Part shown: one piece after another, positions 26,084 through 35,574 of the stretch
How the letters are laid out: each line of letters begins with the position of its first letter
Position numbering within the stretch: the stretch's first letter is position 1
NCBI GenBank assembly: GCA_014378465.1
Contig: JACMNQ010000075.1
Location: 1-64,000, forward strand
Reading direction: 5' to 3'
Origin: Oligoflexia bacterium
GTDB taxonomy: Bacteria > Bdellovibrionota > UBA1018
DNA length: 64,000 nucleotides
The notes under the pieces: generated by a model
Seen by the model: only the letters and a program-made list of their open reading frames with translations
Told to the model about the DNA's origin: nothing
Databases searched by the model: none
Position numbers and translations under genes: made by a program

Positions 26084-27594
26084 GAAAGCACCCCTTCGCG
26101 AGTCGATTTGATCCCGGCATCGTCCAGGTACTTTCTGCACTCCGCATTCATCTGGGATCCTTGTGTGATCATCTGAGCGAAAGCAACTCGGATCAGATCA
26201 GGCAGGTGCACTTCACTCCCTGTGATCGGCCCAAGAATCTGATGGGTACTTCTCGTCCTCAGCATGGAGTTGGTGAAAGGATTTGACGCGGATTTTTCCA
26301 TCAGGGTCTTGAAATCCGCCCGGTCAGAATCCACCAGCTGGCAGAGAAAGGAACTTTTCTTTTGAGGCTCCCCAAGTGCCAATGCGGCGTTGATGTCGGC
26401 GAGTGTTTCTTCGAGGTAGTAGTCTGCATCAGTATTGTGCAGCCAGGAATGGGTGTCACGGCTGAGACCCAGATTTTCCGTGATGCATCTTTTCATCGAC
26501 GCAAATTGGGCGACTGCGGATGCTGGGTAGCGGCCGTGAGGGGAGTTCTCCAATGTCCAGCTCAAAACGTGTGTATACTCATGGGCCCAGACAAACTTCC
26601 CAAGCTCTCCACTTCTGACTGTAAATGGGCTGATATGGATGACCGGGAGAACATTTGATGACTCGGATCGTTCCGCTCCGTCATAAGGTTGCGCCAAGTT
26701 CCGAAAAACGTGGCAGGCATCCTTCATTTTCTCAAATGGGTCAAAATGATTGGAGGGGTTGATCTGTCCCGTCAAAGCAAGTGCATCAAACGGATCACCT
26801 GATTCGCAGAGACGACTGACCTCTGCCTGGTCCACTGAACTGGATTGCTTTGGGGAGGTCATGACCAGATCCTCCTCGTTCTCCTCCAGCCAAGTTTCAA
26901 CAGTGATGGTCGGAAGGTCATTCAAGAGCTGGTCTCCTCTGGAGGCCAACGCTTTCTGGCTCTCCAGATCCTTGATGCCCAGGGAGGCAATCAGCTTCTG
27001 GTCGAGCCCTTGAATCCGTTTCAGAAATAGGGTTCTTTCCTCGTCCGAGACTTCGAGCAGTCTGGCTGTTTTGAGATAAGAGAGACAGGTTTCGACCGTA
27101 TCACCTGAGTAGTCCTTCAGCTTTTCAGTGACCTGCTGCAGGCACGCTTTCTGTTTTGATGAATCAGATCTGTAAGCGTTCGTGATCAATTTTCTGTAAC
27201 GGAGGAGACTCTCTGCCTGAATGGTCGCTCCGGCCTTCTGGATCACCTCTGCCGCTTTCTTCACGCTCGGATCCTTTTCACCCATGGTTCTCAGATCGGT
27301 TTTCTGAATGCGATCCAACTCATTCTGATAAGTGCTGCCATCCATCGGGCAGACGGCCTGGTAGCAGTTCTTCGCTTCCTGATAGTACTTCTGTTCAAAG
27401 GTGGGTTTCTCTCCGTCCCTTGGACAGAAGGCTCCCGCTGCTGAGCTCTTGTGGTTGAGTTCGTAGAGAAATTCTATCGGGGGAAGGAGAGGACCTGCAG
27501 CGTATGCCGTCGCACAAAAATGGGAGAGCATGCTTGAAAGAAGCATATGCATCACACTGGGCCGGAACTGAAGGGCACGGAAGCCTTTTGCCAT
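26071..27594 (-). CDS. Exported protein with HExxH zinc-protease motif
   Basis: 507 residues with an N-terminal signal peptide (VMHMLLSSMLSHFCATAYAAG). The first half is helical with several Cys. A gluzincin-like motif H338-E-Y-T-H342 is preceded by KFVWA and followed some 50 residues later by YYLEETLADINAAL, whose Glu could be the third zinc ligand. I infer a secreted metallopeptidase but cannot name the family. It is followed by a small exported gene that overlaps its end by about 13 bases. In a predatory or proteolytic lifestyle such enzymes are common, but that link is speculation. Confidence 0.65.
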   Translation of the reverse strand: MAKGFRALQFRPSVMHMLLSSMLSHFCATAYAAGPLLPPIEFLYELNHKSSAAGAFCPRDGEKPTFEQKYYQEAKNCYQAVCPMDGSTYQNELDRIQKTDLRTMGEKDPSVKKAAEVIQKAGATIQAESLLRYRKLITNAYRSDSSKQKACLQQVTEKLKDYSGDTVETCLSYLKTARLLEVSDEERTLFLKRIQGLDQKLIASLGIKDLESQKALASRGDQLLNDLPTITVETWLEENEEDLVMTSPKQSSSVDQAEVSRLCESGDPFDALALTGQINPSNHFDPFEKMKDACHVFRNLAQPYDGAERSESSNVLPVIHISPFTVRSGELGKFVWAHEYTHVLSWTLENSPHGRYPASAVAQFASMKRCITENLGLSRDTHSWLHNTDADYYLEETLADINAALALGEPQKKSSFLCQLVDSDRADFKTLMEKSASNPFTNSMLRTRSTHQILGPITGSEVHLPDLIRVAFAQMITQGSQMNAECRKYLDDAGIKSTREGVLSCIK

Positions 27595-27663
27595 CTTCTA
27601 TCAGGATAAAGGAGTGGTCAGAGCTTTCAAAGAAGGCAATCGAGCCGGAAAAATCTGCCTACT

Positions 27664-28377
27664 TCAGCGCCTCGGCTTGAGACGCGCCTGCTTGGCCATC
27701 TCGAGGTAAGCATGGGCTTCGCGATTCACGGGGTCCGTCTGAAGAACGCCTTCCCATTCGAGCTCAGCGTCCAGGACATTTCCCTGGCTGTAGTGAAGAA
27801 GTCCCAGCTGAATGCGAGCCGGCGTGAAATTGTCATGTTCATGTTTGAGGCTCTGAAGCTCCTGCATGGCGCGTGTGAGGAAGCCCTTCTTCGCATAGGC
27901 CTTGGCGCGTCTGATCCGGATATCCAGCGTGGTGGGGTCCAGAAGTGCTGCCTTGCCGTATTCTTCAATGGCTTCGTCGTAGCGGCGATAGCGGAAGTAG
28001 AGGTCACCCAGTTCCAAGTGCTTGACTGCGAATTTCTGATCCACACCTGATACGATGCCGTCTTTTTTGTGAACGACCGAATGATTGGCCTGTTCAAAAA
28101 CTTTTTTTGCGTCTTCGTACTTGCCGATGTCATTGAGAAGTACGGAAAGGCAGATCGCGGCGTCCGTGTGACGCGGATCGATCGAAAGCGCTTTTTTGAG
28201 GTTCTCCACGGTCGGACCGACCTGGCCCTGAAAGTAGTGGAGGACACCCAACATGTAAAAACCGTCGGCACTGTCGGGTTCGCGGGTCAGTTTGTCGCGG
28301 ATGAGGACTTCTGCCTGGGCAAATTTCTTGTTCCCGAGAAGATCCTGAATTTCCTTGTCGGCCTGTGGGACACTCAC
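27664..28377 (-). CDS. TPR-repeat protein
   Basis: 237 residues made of tandem tetratricopeptide repeats (GFYMLGVLHYFQGQVGPTVENLKKALSIDP, then LELGDLYFRYRRYDEAIEEYGKAALLDP). No signal peptide is seen, so it may be cytoplasmic. It starts within the bamD stop (ATGA overlap, 28374-28377), so it is translated with BamD. Such repeats mediate protein contacts; a specific partner cannot be given. Confidence 0.85.
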   Translation of the reverse strand: MSVPQADKEIQDLLGNKKFAQAEVLIRDKLTREPDSADGFYMLGVLHYFQGQVGPTVENLKKALSIDPRHTDAAICLSVLLNDIGKYEDAKKVFEQANHSVVHKKDGIVSGVDQKFAVKHLELGDLYFRYRRYDEAIEEYGKAALLDPTTLDIRIRRAKAYAKKGFLTRAMQELQSLKHEHDNFTPARIQLGLLHYSQGNVLDAELEWEGVLQTDPVNREAHAYLEMAKQARLKPRR

Positions 28378-29060
28378 TCTTTTTTTGCTCCCGCTTTGTC
28401 GATCTGAGTCTGCACTTTCGTGAGTTTGTCTTTGGCTTCAGTCGCAGTGGTCGTTTCCGGATATACGGCCAGGATCTTTTCGTAGCGGCCCTTGGCAGCT
28501 TCAAGCAGCTCCTGCTTGAGATAGAAATTGGCGATATAGAGCTCCTTGTCAGCCAGGATTTTTCTGATCTCGACGATCTTGCCTCGCGCTTCGGCCGCTT
28601 CAGGGGTCAGAGGAAAACGCTTCACGAAGTCCTCGTATGAGTCGAGAGCCTTGAAGGCCGGCGTGAGGTCACGAGCACGGTTTCCGGGGATGTCGTTGTA
28701 ATAGGAGAGTGACTGGCGATTCATCGCGTAGGAAACCCGCTCATGCTTTGGATGCAGATCCTTGAACGCTTCGTAAGATGCGGCAGCTTCCGCAAAAGAC
28801 TCCTGCATGAAGAAGACATCGGCAATTCTCAATTGTGCGTCGACCGCCTGTTTGGAGTAGGGGTGCTTGTTTTTGATGACGCGAAGCTTATCGAGCGCGA
28901 TCTGAAAGTGGTCGCTTTTGATATCGTCTTCAGCTTCCTGATAGAGAACGGCTGGGTCTTCGTCGGTCACTGCCTTGCCGGAACAGCCCGAGAAGTGAGT
29001 CATCGCGGTCACGCTCAGAAGCAAAGCCAGTCCCAACTGTCCGAATTTTGAAATACCCAT
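28374..29060 (-). CDS. bamD: Outer-membrane assembly lipoprotein BamD
   Basis: 228 residues. A lipoprotein signal ends HFSGCSG, and the mature protein has TPR-like helices (AEDDIKSDHFQIALDKLRVIKNKHPYSKQAVDAQLRIADVFF) arranged as in BamD/ComL. BamD is the essential lipoprotein partner of BamA in inserting beta-barrels into the outer membrane. It lies between a BatE-like TPR/SH3 protein and a TPR protein on the same strand. Confidence 0.85.
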   Translation of the reverse strand: MGISKFGQLGLALLLSVTAMTHFSGCSGKAVTDEDPAVLYQEAEDDIKSDHFQIALDKLRVIKNKHPYSKQAVDAQLRIADVFFMQESFAEAAASYEAFKDLHPKHERVSYAMNRQSLSYYNDIPGNRARDLTPAFKALDSYEDFVKRFPLTPEAAEARGKIVEIRKILADKELYIANFYLKQELLEAAKGRYEKILAVYPETTTATEAKDKLTKVQTQIDKAGAKKE

Positions 29061-29083
29061 AGTCTGGGTTTAGACCAACACCC

Positions 29084-29887
29084 TCACAAGAGCAATAAGC
29101 TCGACACTTTGATCCAGCCAATTCCTTCAGTTTCCTTCGGCTCGGAAAAGCGCACTTGCATCCAGAGCTCTTCGCCAGGTTTCTCTCCTGCTTTGGGATT
29201 GGGATTTTCCCTGGGTTCGGAATCAGAAACTCGAAGTTTCACTCCAGGTTCCACGCGGGAAAGTTCCAGAAACTGGGAGCCTGGCCCGCTGCGGATGACA
29301 TCCGCCACCTGCACCCAGGCACCAGGATGACGCGTGGCTGCGTAATGGCCGATTCCAGCGAAAAGGGACACCAAGAGAAAAGCACAGCCCAGAATGAAGG
29401 CCGGATCACTCTTGGGCTGGTTTCTCAATACGGTCCAGAGGGTGAGAAAACCAGCCAGGAGCGCGAGTGCGGCAGCCGCTTGGCGAAGAGGAAACGATTC
29501 ATCCAGGCGCTCCACCGGATTGGAAGCGGGATCCACGTGAGTTTCTCCCAGGACTTTTGCAAGGGCTTCACGCGCGAGGTCCCGGTTCTTCGTGATATCC
29601 CGGTCCGTGGGTTTGAGGTGATGCGCCCATTCGAGCTGAATCACGGCCTGAGAAGGTCGATTGAGCTGAAGATAGATGGAGCCCAGATTGTAGTGATAGG
29701 CGGCGTCATTCTTTTTTGCATCCGCTTGCGGCTCGAGTACTCGCAATGCGTCTTCAAATTTACCGGATTGGTAGAGATTGAGATAATCCGTATCTTGCGC
29801 CGCGGCAACACTTTGCTGTCCGCCCCAGTTCAAACTCAGGCTCAAGGTCAGCCCCAGAAAGATGAAAACGAAATTCCGAAGTCTCAT
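29084..29887 (-). CDS. BatE-like TPR and SH3-domain membrane protein
   Basis: About 267 residues from ATG 29887, chosen because it begins a signal sequence (FVFIFLGLTLSLSLNWGG). TPR repeats follow (YLNLYQSGKFEDALRVLEP, AAYHYNLGSIYLQLNRPSQAVIQLEWA), then two membrane segments (PLRQAAAALALLAGFLTLWTVL and AFILGCAFLLVSLFAGIGHY) and a C-terminal bacterial SH3 domain (VQVADVIRSGPGSQFLEL). That order resembles BatE of aerotolerance operons, though no MoxR/BatA genes are adjacent. It is divergent from the aminotransferase gene on the + strand. Confidence 0.7.
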   Translation of the reverse strand: MRLRNFVFIFLGLTLSLSLNWGGQQSVAAAQDTDYLNLYQSGKFEDALRVLEPQADAKKNDAAYHYNLGSIYLQLNRPSQAVIQLEWAHHLKPTDRDITKNRDLAREALAKVLGETHVDPASNPVERLDESFPLRQAAAALALLAGFLTLWTVLRNQPKSDPAFILGCAFLLVSLFAGIGHYAATRHPGAWVQVADVIRSGPGSQFLELSRVEPGVKLRVSDSEPRENPNPKAGEKPGEELWMQVRFSEPKETEGIGWIKVSSLLLL

Positions 29888-29947
29888 GCTTCTCAGCGTA
29901 GTCACTGGGCTGCACTCCTTGCAACAAAAATAAGCGCATGATATCAC

Positions 29948-29961
29948 TTACAAATTCGTAA
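29948..29961. promoter_or_regulatory. Near-palindrome upstream of the ast-type operon
   Basis: TTACAAATTCGTAA is a 14-base palindrome apart from one mismatched position pair and lies 22 bases before the aminotransferase ATG, in the 95-base divergent region. It may be an operator for the succinyl-pathway operon. A weak -35-like TTGCAA lies about 25 bases upstream. Low certainty. Confidence 0.3.
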
Positions 29962-29982
29962 TGTTTTTGCAGGGACCCAAAC

Positions 29983-31431
29983 ATGACTCAATCTCACTCG
30001 CTCCTGAAATCCGCAAACTTTTCTAATGCCAAAGCCGCTCTTCTCAAAGAGCTCATCAGTGGTTCTGAAAAAGTTTCAGGCATTCGTCCTTCGACTCCCG
30101 AGACTCAAGAGGCCTACCTCAAGCAGATTCAGACGCTGGGCAAGGATAAAGGCAGAGAGTCTTACTACCCGTACCTCGCATCGGGACTGGGCTCAGGTCC
30201 GTATGTTGAATTGATGGACGGCAGCGTGAAGATGGATCTGATCACGGGGATCGGAATCAATTTCTTCGGCCACTCGCACCCTGAGCTGATTTCCGAGATG
30301 ATCAATGGTCTCGGTTCAGACGTCATGCAGGGAAATCTCCAGCCCGGTTACGAATCGCAGGAACTCATTCGTGCGGTACTTTCAAAAGTGGGAGAGAAGT
30401 CTCGCCTCAAGCACGGTTGGCTTCTCTGCAGCGGCACCATGTCCAATGAGATCGCACTGAAAATCATTCGCCAGAAAAAATTTCCCGCCACGAAGATCTT
30501 CGCCTTTCAGGATTGCTTTGCCGGTCGCTCAACCGCGATGCAGGAAATCACGGACAATCCGAAATACCGCGAAGGCCAGCCCACTTATGGCGAAGTTTCT
30601 TACCTGCCCTTTTACCTGCCGAGGCTCGGGCTTGAAAGAAGTGTGGAGCTGACCGTGAGCCACATGCAGTGGGAAGTGGATCGTCACCCGGGCAAATTTG
30701 CAGGGCTCATGCTCGAGATCGTTCAGGGTGAGGGCGGCTTCAACTCCGCACCGCGCGAATACTACGTGAAACTCTTTGAAGCTGCGAAGAAAGCCAATCT
30801 GGCGATCTGGGCCGATGAAATCCAGACTTTCGGAAGAACCGAACAGTTGTTCGCCTACCAGATGTTCGGGCTCGAAGAATACATCGACGTCGTCACGATC
30901 GGAAAACTTCTGCAGGCCTGCATGACCTTGTACACCGAAGAGTTCAATCCGAGGCCGGGCCTGGTCGCAGGAACCTTTTCAGGAAGCTCCGTCGCGCTGA
31001 AGACAGGCCGACGCATCGTCGAGCTGCTGACAGAAGGTGGTTACTATGGGAAGGATGGGCGCATCGCGAAGCTTTCCCAGCGCTTCATGGATCATTTCAA
31101 GAGGATGTCCGAAGGCTCCTGCAAAGGGATCATCGGAGAATGCAGAAACATCGGCGGCATGGTAGCCTTCACGCCCTACTCGGGTACGATGGATGACATC
31201 AAGAAAGTGCTCTTCAAACTTTTCGAAGCCGGTGTCGTCGCATTCTACTGCGGCCACGGACCCTATCTGATTCGCCTGCTTCCTCCCCTGGGAGTCATGA
31301 CGGAGAAGCAGGTGGATGAAGCCTGCGCCATCATTGAAAAAGTCCTGATCGCCAGTGCTCCTGAAGTCCCCACGGCCTCGGGAGCTTCCGCTCCAGTCGC
31401 TTCAGTCGTGATGAAAGGTACCCAGTCGTGA
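29983..31431 (+). CDS. astC: Class III aminotransferase, succinylornithine-type
   Basis: 482 residues, PLP-dependent fold type I. The cofactor lysine is about K307 in VVTIGKLLQ, with the paired Asp in IWADEIQTFGRT near 277. MDLITGIGINFFGHSHPEL and LLCSGTMSNEIALKI are conserved segments. With astA and astD downstream it most likely transaminates N2-succinylornithine to the semialdehyde, but acetylornithine or lysine as substrate cannot be excluded by sequence alone. The Ala/Ser/Pro-rich C-terminal tail is unusual. GTGA overlap with the M20 gene. Confidence 0.75.
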   Translation: MTQSHSLLKSANFSNAKAALLKELISGSEKVSGIRPSTPETQEAYLKQIQTLGKDKGRESYYPYLASGLGSGPYVELMDGSVKMDLITGIGINFFGHSHPELISEMINGLGSDVMQGNLQPGYESQELIRAVLSKVGEKSRLKHGWLLCSGTMSNEIALKIIRQKKFPATKIFAFQDCFAGRSTAMQEITDNPKYREGQPTYGEVSYLPFYLPRLGLERSVELTVSHMQWEVDRHPGKFAGLMLEIVQGEGGFNSAPREYYVKLFEAAKKANLAIWADEIQTFGRTEQLFAYQMFGLEEYIDVVTIGKLLQACMTLYTEEFNPRPGLVAGTFSGSSVALKTGRRIVELLTEGGYYGKDGRIAKLSQRFMDHFKRMSEGSCKGIIGECRNIGGMVAFTPYSGTMDDIKKVLFKLFEAGVVAFYCGHGPYLIRLLPPLGVMTEKQVDEACAIIEKVLIASAPEVPTASGASAPVASVVMKGTQS

Positions 31432-32909
31432 AACAACTTTTAGACGAAGCCAAACGCATGCTCCGAATCAATTCCGTGACAGCCCACGGAAATGAGGAGC
31501 TTGCAAACTTCACTTCTTCACTCGTCGAAAACCGTGGACTGAAGACACAGCTTCAGCAGGTCATGCATTCGCTCGAGAACGTGTCCAAGCGCCAGTTCAA
31601 CGTGATCGGAGTTCTCGGTGACCCACTCGTGGACAAGAAGACGCGCAAAGGCCTTCTTCTCACGACACACCTGGATACCATCAGTCCGGGATTGCCGGAA
31701 AACTGGACGGCGACGGGTGGAGATCCTTTCGCCGTGACCTTTCAGGACGGAAAGATCTATGGACTCGGCGCCGCCGATGCCAAGCTCGACTTTCTCTGCA
31801 AACTGAAGGCGATTGACAAGTTCCGTGAAAAGAAACTCAAGATGCCGATTTACCTCGTCGGAACGTGTGGCGGAGAGCTCGGCATGTTCGGAGCCAAGTA
31901 CCTCATCAAATCAATGGCCCTGAATCCTCGTTACGTCGTCGTGGGCGCTCCCACCGACATGAGTGTCGTATATGCTCACAAATCACTCAATATCTTCAAA
32001 GTCTCAATCGGTTACCAGATGGTGGCTCGCGATGCGCGCGGGTTCAACCGACGGATTGATCTTCATTCCTTCGGCGTGACGGCACACGGCGCCTACCCGC
32101 AGCAGGGAACGAACGCGATTCAGCAGATGATCGATTTCATCCGCCAGGCGGCCGAGGACAATTTTGAAATGCGTTTCACCCGCTTTGACGGCGGCGACAC
32201 GGTCAACAAGGTTCCGGACCGCGCGAGCGCGCAGTTCTACCTGACTTCGCATCAGTTCGAGGATTTCAAGCGTTACTTCCGTGACACCGTCGGCAGCGAA
32301 GGCAAAGAAGATGCTTTCAAAGTCGAACTCGGGGGGCTGGGTGAAATGGGGGTCCGCTTTCTGCCCGACGTCGTCTTCACCTGCATGAATGAAGTGATTG
32401 ACCACTTCCGCACGATGGCGACTCAGCTCGAGCGGGTCAAGGACAAGACTTTCAGTCCTGAGTTCTCCACGATCAACTTCGGCCAGTTCAAGCAGACACT
32501 GGGCGGAATGGAACTTTCGTTTGATCTTCGCCTCCTGCCGGATCAATCCAGCGAACTCGTCGAAAAGCAGATCATCAAGGATCTTCAGGCGATTGCCGCG
32601 CGCTATCCCAACCTCAACATCGCTTCCGTCCGTCAGCGCTACAACCCTCAGCTCAGCATGACGCCTGAGCACGAACTGGTCAAAGCCTGTCAGGCCGCCC
32701 AGGAAGCATCGGGCATTGAAATTCGCACCGACAAGACTTCGCTGTCCACTGAGGCAGCCCAGTTCTACCAGGCCGGCTACGAAGCCGTCGTGTTTGGTGC
32801 AGGTACGGCTGAAGGCAACAGTCACAGCCCGAATGAATTCAACGTGATGGACCACCTTGAGAAGTCAGTCACTTTCTACGAGAAACTGATCGAAAGAACC
32901 TGTTTATGA
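31428..32909 (+). CDS. M20-family metallopeptidase/deacylase
   Basis: 493 residues, related to ArgE/DapE-type deacylases. Predicted zinc ligands and catalytic residues: H and D in TTHLDT, D in GLGAADAK, the E in CGGELGM and a late H in GNSHSPNEF. A lid domain lies between. In the ast-type operon it sits where astE (an unrelated M14 enzyme) would be expected, so I infer that it releases succinate from N2-succinylglutamate or a related N-acyl amino acid. The start is GTG inside the aminotransferase stop, and it overlaps astA by 4 bases. Confidence 0.75.
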   Translation: MKQLLDEAKRMLRINSVTAHGNEELANFTSSLVENRGLKTQLQQVMHSLENVSKRQFNVIGVLGDPLVDKKTRKGLLLTTHLDTISPGLPENWTATGGDPFAVTFQDGKIYGLGAADAKLDFLCKLKAIDKFREKKLKMPIYLVGTCGGELGMFGAKYLIKSMALNPRYVVVGAPTDMSVVYAHKSLNIFKVSIGYQMVARDARGFNRRIDLHSFGVTAHGAYPQQGTNAIQQMIDFIRQAAEDNFEMRFTRFDGGDTVNKVPDRASAQFYLTSHQFEDFKRYFRDTVGSEGKEDAFKVELGGLGEMGVRFLPDVVFTCMNEVIDHFRTMATQLERVKDKTFSPEFSTINFGQFKQTLGGMELSFDLRLLPDQSSELVEKQIIKDLQAIAARYPNLNIASVRQRYNPQLSMTPEHELVKACQAAQEASGIEIRTDKTSLSTEAAQFYQAGYEAVVFGAGTAEGNSHSPNEFNVMDHLEKSVTFYEKLIERTCL

Positions 32910-33973
32910 TTCTGCTCAGGGAGATTCAGGAAAAAGACCTCGGTGATCTGGAGAGATTCTCCAAGATCCCGGGCTTCATCAATCTTCCAGACGATCCAGC
33001 CCTTCTTCTGGAGAAGATCCAGAGGGCGGTGCGCTCCTTCAGGGATCAACTGACCAATAAATCCGAATCCAAGTACATGTTCGTGGCTGTCGACACGGAA
33101 ACGGACAAAGTGGTCGGTACCTCGATGATTGCCGCTCAGCATGGAAGCACAGATGCACCACATTTTTATTTCGAAGTGGGAAGTGAGGAGAAATTTTCAG
33201 AGACGATCAATACCGGTTTCATTCACGGAACTTTGAAGCTCAAGTACGACAGCAATGGACCTTCTGAAATCGGGGGACTGGTCCTGGATCCCGAACTCAG
33301 AAATTCAGACGCCCGGGTGGGGCGCCAGATCTCTTTCGTGCGCTTTCTGTTCCTCGGGCTCAATAAATCCCGCTTCAAGAGAAAGATCCTGGCTGAACTG
33401 CTGCCTCCTTTGAACGTCAAGGGCCTCTCTCCGCTCTGGGAAGCCATCGGTCGCCGCTTCACGAACATGGATTATTGGGAAGCCGATCAACTCTGTCAGC
33501 AGAACAAGGAGTTCATCTTCTCCCTTTTTCCCTCAGGAAAGATCTACACCACGTTTCTTGCCGCTGACGCCAGAAACTCGATTGGAAAAGTGGGCAAGCA
33601 GACTGAACCAGTCCTTCACATGCTCAAGAAGATTGGTTTCACCTACAAGAACCAGGTGGATCCCTTCGATGGCGGTCCTCATCTCTGGGCAAATGTGGAT
33701 GACCTGCTGCCCCTGAAGAAAATCCAGACGTTCAGTTATGCAGCCGACTCAGGCGATGTCAAAAACACGGAGTCAGGACTCCTGTGCAAGGCCTCTCAGA
33801 ATCCCGGAGAATTTCGAGCAGTGACGGTGAAGGCCATGCTGCTTTCAGCTGGACCGGGTGGATCCGGGAGCCCCGGTCAACCGCTTGCAATTCAGGAAAG
33901 TGATGCGAAGTCCGTGGAAAAGTTGCTGGGCATCAAACCCGGCGATCCCGTTGTTTTCATGCCGTACTATTAA
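32906..33973 (+). CDS. astA: Arginine/ornithine N-succinyltransferase
   Basis: 355 residues with the AstA pattern: LREIQEKDLGDLERFSKIPG at the N-terminus, VVGTSMIAAQHG, and LVLDPELRNSDARVGRQISFVRF. It transfers succinyl from succinyl-CoA to the alpha-amino group of arginine or ornithine in the cytoplasm. No astB (succinylarginine dihydrolase) lies in the window, which would fit ornithine as substrate. ATG overlaps the upstream stop (ATGA). Confidence 0.88.
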   Translation: MILLREIQEKDLGDLERFSKIPGFINLPDDPALLLEKIQRAVRSFRDQLTNKSESKYMFVAVDTETDKVVGTSMIAAQHGSTDAPHFYFEVGSEEKFSETINTGFIHGTLKLKYDSNGPSEIGGLVLDPELRNSDARVGRQISFVRFLFLGLNKSRFKRKILAELLPPLNVKGLSPLWEAIGRRFTNMDYWEADQLCQQNKEFIFSLFPSGKIYTTFLAADARNSIGKVGKQTEPVLHMLKKIGFTYKNQVDPFDGGPHLWANVDDLLPLKKIQTFSYAADSGDVKNTESGLLCKASQNPGEFRAVTVKAMLLSAGPGGSGSPGQPLAIQESDAKSVEKLLGIKPGDPVVFMPYY

Positions 33974-34003
33974 TGAGTTTGAAGGTATTCAAGGAGACGT
34001 CCC

Positions 34004-35527
34004 ATGGCTCAAGCGCGTTTTGAATTTTCAGTTCAAGGGAACTACATCGACGGAAAGTTTCAGCGCCCGCCTGAGGTCAACGGCGAACTGATCAATAAAA
34101 GCCCCGCTGATTTCAAAGACGAAATCGGTCGCTTTCCGTACTCCTATTCTTCAGTCGACGCGTCCTTGGGCGCAGCGAAGCGCGCGTTCAAGCCCTGGAA
34201 GAACCGCCCTCTTCAGGAGCGCGCCGAACTTCTCAGGAAGTATCAGGCTGCCGTAAGGAGACGCGAAGAAGAATTCATGGAGATCATCTCGCGTGAAGTC
34301 GGAAAGCCTCTCTGGGAATCCAAGACCGAAGTCAGTGCCCTTCTTGCAAAAGTGGATGTCACGATCAATGACAGCATGAAGCTCGTGGCGGATCTGGAGA
34401 TCCCCGGCATCATGGAAAATACCCATGGATCCTGCACGTATCGACCGCTGGGTGTCATGGCAGTGATCGGACCGTTCAACTTCCCAGCGCATCTTCCGAA
34501 CGGCCACATCGTGCCGGCGCTTCTGACCGGGAATACCGTCGTTTTCAAGCCTTCTGAAAAAACTCCGATGGTGGCACAGCTCATGGCGGAGTGCTTTCAT
34601 GAAGCGGGCTTTCCAGCCGGTGTTTTCAATCTGATCCAGGGTGAAAAAGAAGTCGGCAGACGCCTCTGCATTCATGAATCGGTGGACGGCATTCTTTTCA
34701 CCGGATCCTATGAAGTCGGCACTCGGATCAAGCAGGACACTTTGCAGCAACACTGGAAGCTCCTCGCTCTTGAAATGGGTGGCAAGAATTCGGCGATCGT
34801 CTGGGACGATGCCAATATGGATCTCGCGCTGCACGAAACCCTGATCGGGGGCTTCATGACTGCGGGTCAGCGCTGCAGCTCCACCAGTCGCATCATCGTT
34901 CAGAGTTCCAAGGTTGAAGAATTCGTGCAGAAATTTCACACGAAGGCCAAAGCATTTTCAATCGGACATCCGCTGGATAACCCTTTCATGGGGCCACTCA
35001 TTGATTCAGGCTCGACGGATCGCTACTTGAAATTTCTCGGCATCGCTTCACGCGAGGGCTGTGAGATCATCATGCGCGGCAAGGCGCTGGACCTTTCGCC
35101 TCAGGGCAATTACGTGGCACCCTCGATCTGCTGGGTTCAGGACTCGAGTCTGGCAGCGGCAAAGAAGAGCGTGTATCAACAGACTGAGCTCTTCGCGCCC
35201 AACGTCGCGATCCTGTCGGCAGACACGATCGAAGATGCAGTTGAGCTTGCGAACGTGACTCAGTACGGTCTGGTCTCCAGCGTCTTCACGCAAAGCCGGG
35301 AGACCTACACGTACTGCAAACGAGAAATCGAAGCTGGCCTCATCAACTGGAACAAGTCGACTGTAGGCGCTTCCTCGAGACTGCCTTTTGGCGGGCTCAA
35401 GAAGAGCGGCAATCACTTCCCTACGGCGCTGACCTCGGTTTTTTACTGTACCACCCCAGTTGCTTCACTTGCAGTTGAGGACGGAAAGTCGATCACGAAT
35501 GCGATGCCGGGCCTGAATTGGAAATGA
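34004..35527 (+). CDS. astD: Succinylglutamate-semialdehyde dehydrogenase
   Basis: 507 residues of the aldehyde dehydrogenase superfamily. Catalytic Cys is C291 in AGQRCSST, the general-base Glu is in LALEMGGKN, and the NAD-binding GPFNFPAHLPNGHI and FTGSYEVG segments are present. This pattern, with a 490-510 residue length, is that of AstD. It oxidises N2-succinylglutamate semialdehyde to succinylglutamate. It is the last gene of the operon; a terminator follows at 35575. Confidence 0.92.
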   Translation: MAQARFEFSVQGNYIDGKFQRPPEVNGELINKSPADFKDEIGRFPYSYSSVDASLGAAKRAFKPWKNRPLQERAELLRKYQAAVRRREEEFMEIISREVGKPLWESKTEVSALLAKVDVTINDSMKLVADLEIPGIMENTHGSCTYRPLGVMAVIGPFNFPAHLPNGHIVPALLTGNTVVFKPSEKTPMVAQLMAECFHEAGFPAGVFNLIQGEKEVGRRLCIHESVDGILFTGSYEVGTRIKQDTLQQHWKLLALEMGGKNSAIVWDDANMDLALHETLIGGFMTAGQRCSSTSRIIVQSSKVEEFVQKFHTKAKAFSIGHPLDNPFMGPLIDSGSTDRYLKFLGIASREGCEIIMRGKALDLSPQGNYVAPSICWVQDSSLAAAKKSVYQQTELFAPNVAILSADTIEDAVELANVTQYGLVSSVFTQSRETYTYCKREIEAGLINWNKSTVGASSRLPFGGLKKSGNHFPTALTSVFYCTTPVASLAVEDGKSITNAMPGLNWK

Positions 35528-35574
35528 TGTTCGACCTTTGGCTTCGCGTTCACTGAGTCACCGGAAAAGAAAAA

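Noticed and set aside
32004-32855. 283-codon minus-strand frame inside the M20 peptidase gene
   Set aside because: Shadow of a conserved enzyme with zinc ligands in the + frame; no ribosome binding site.
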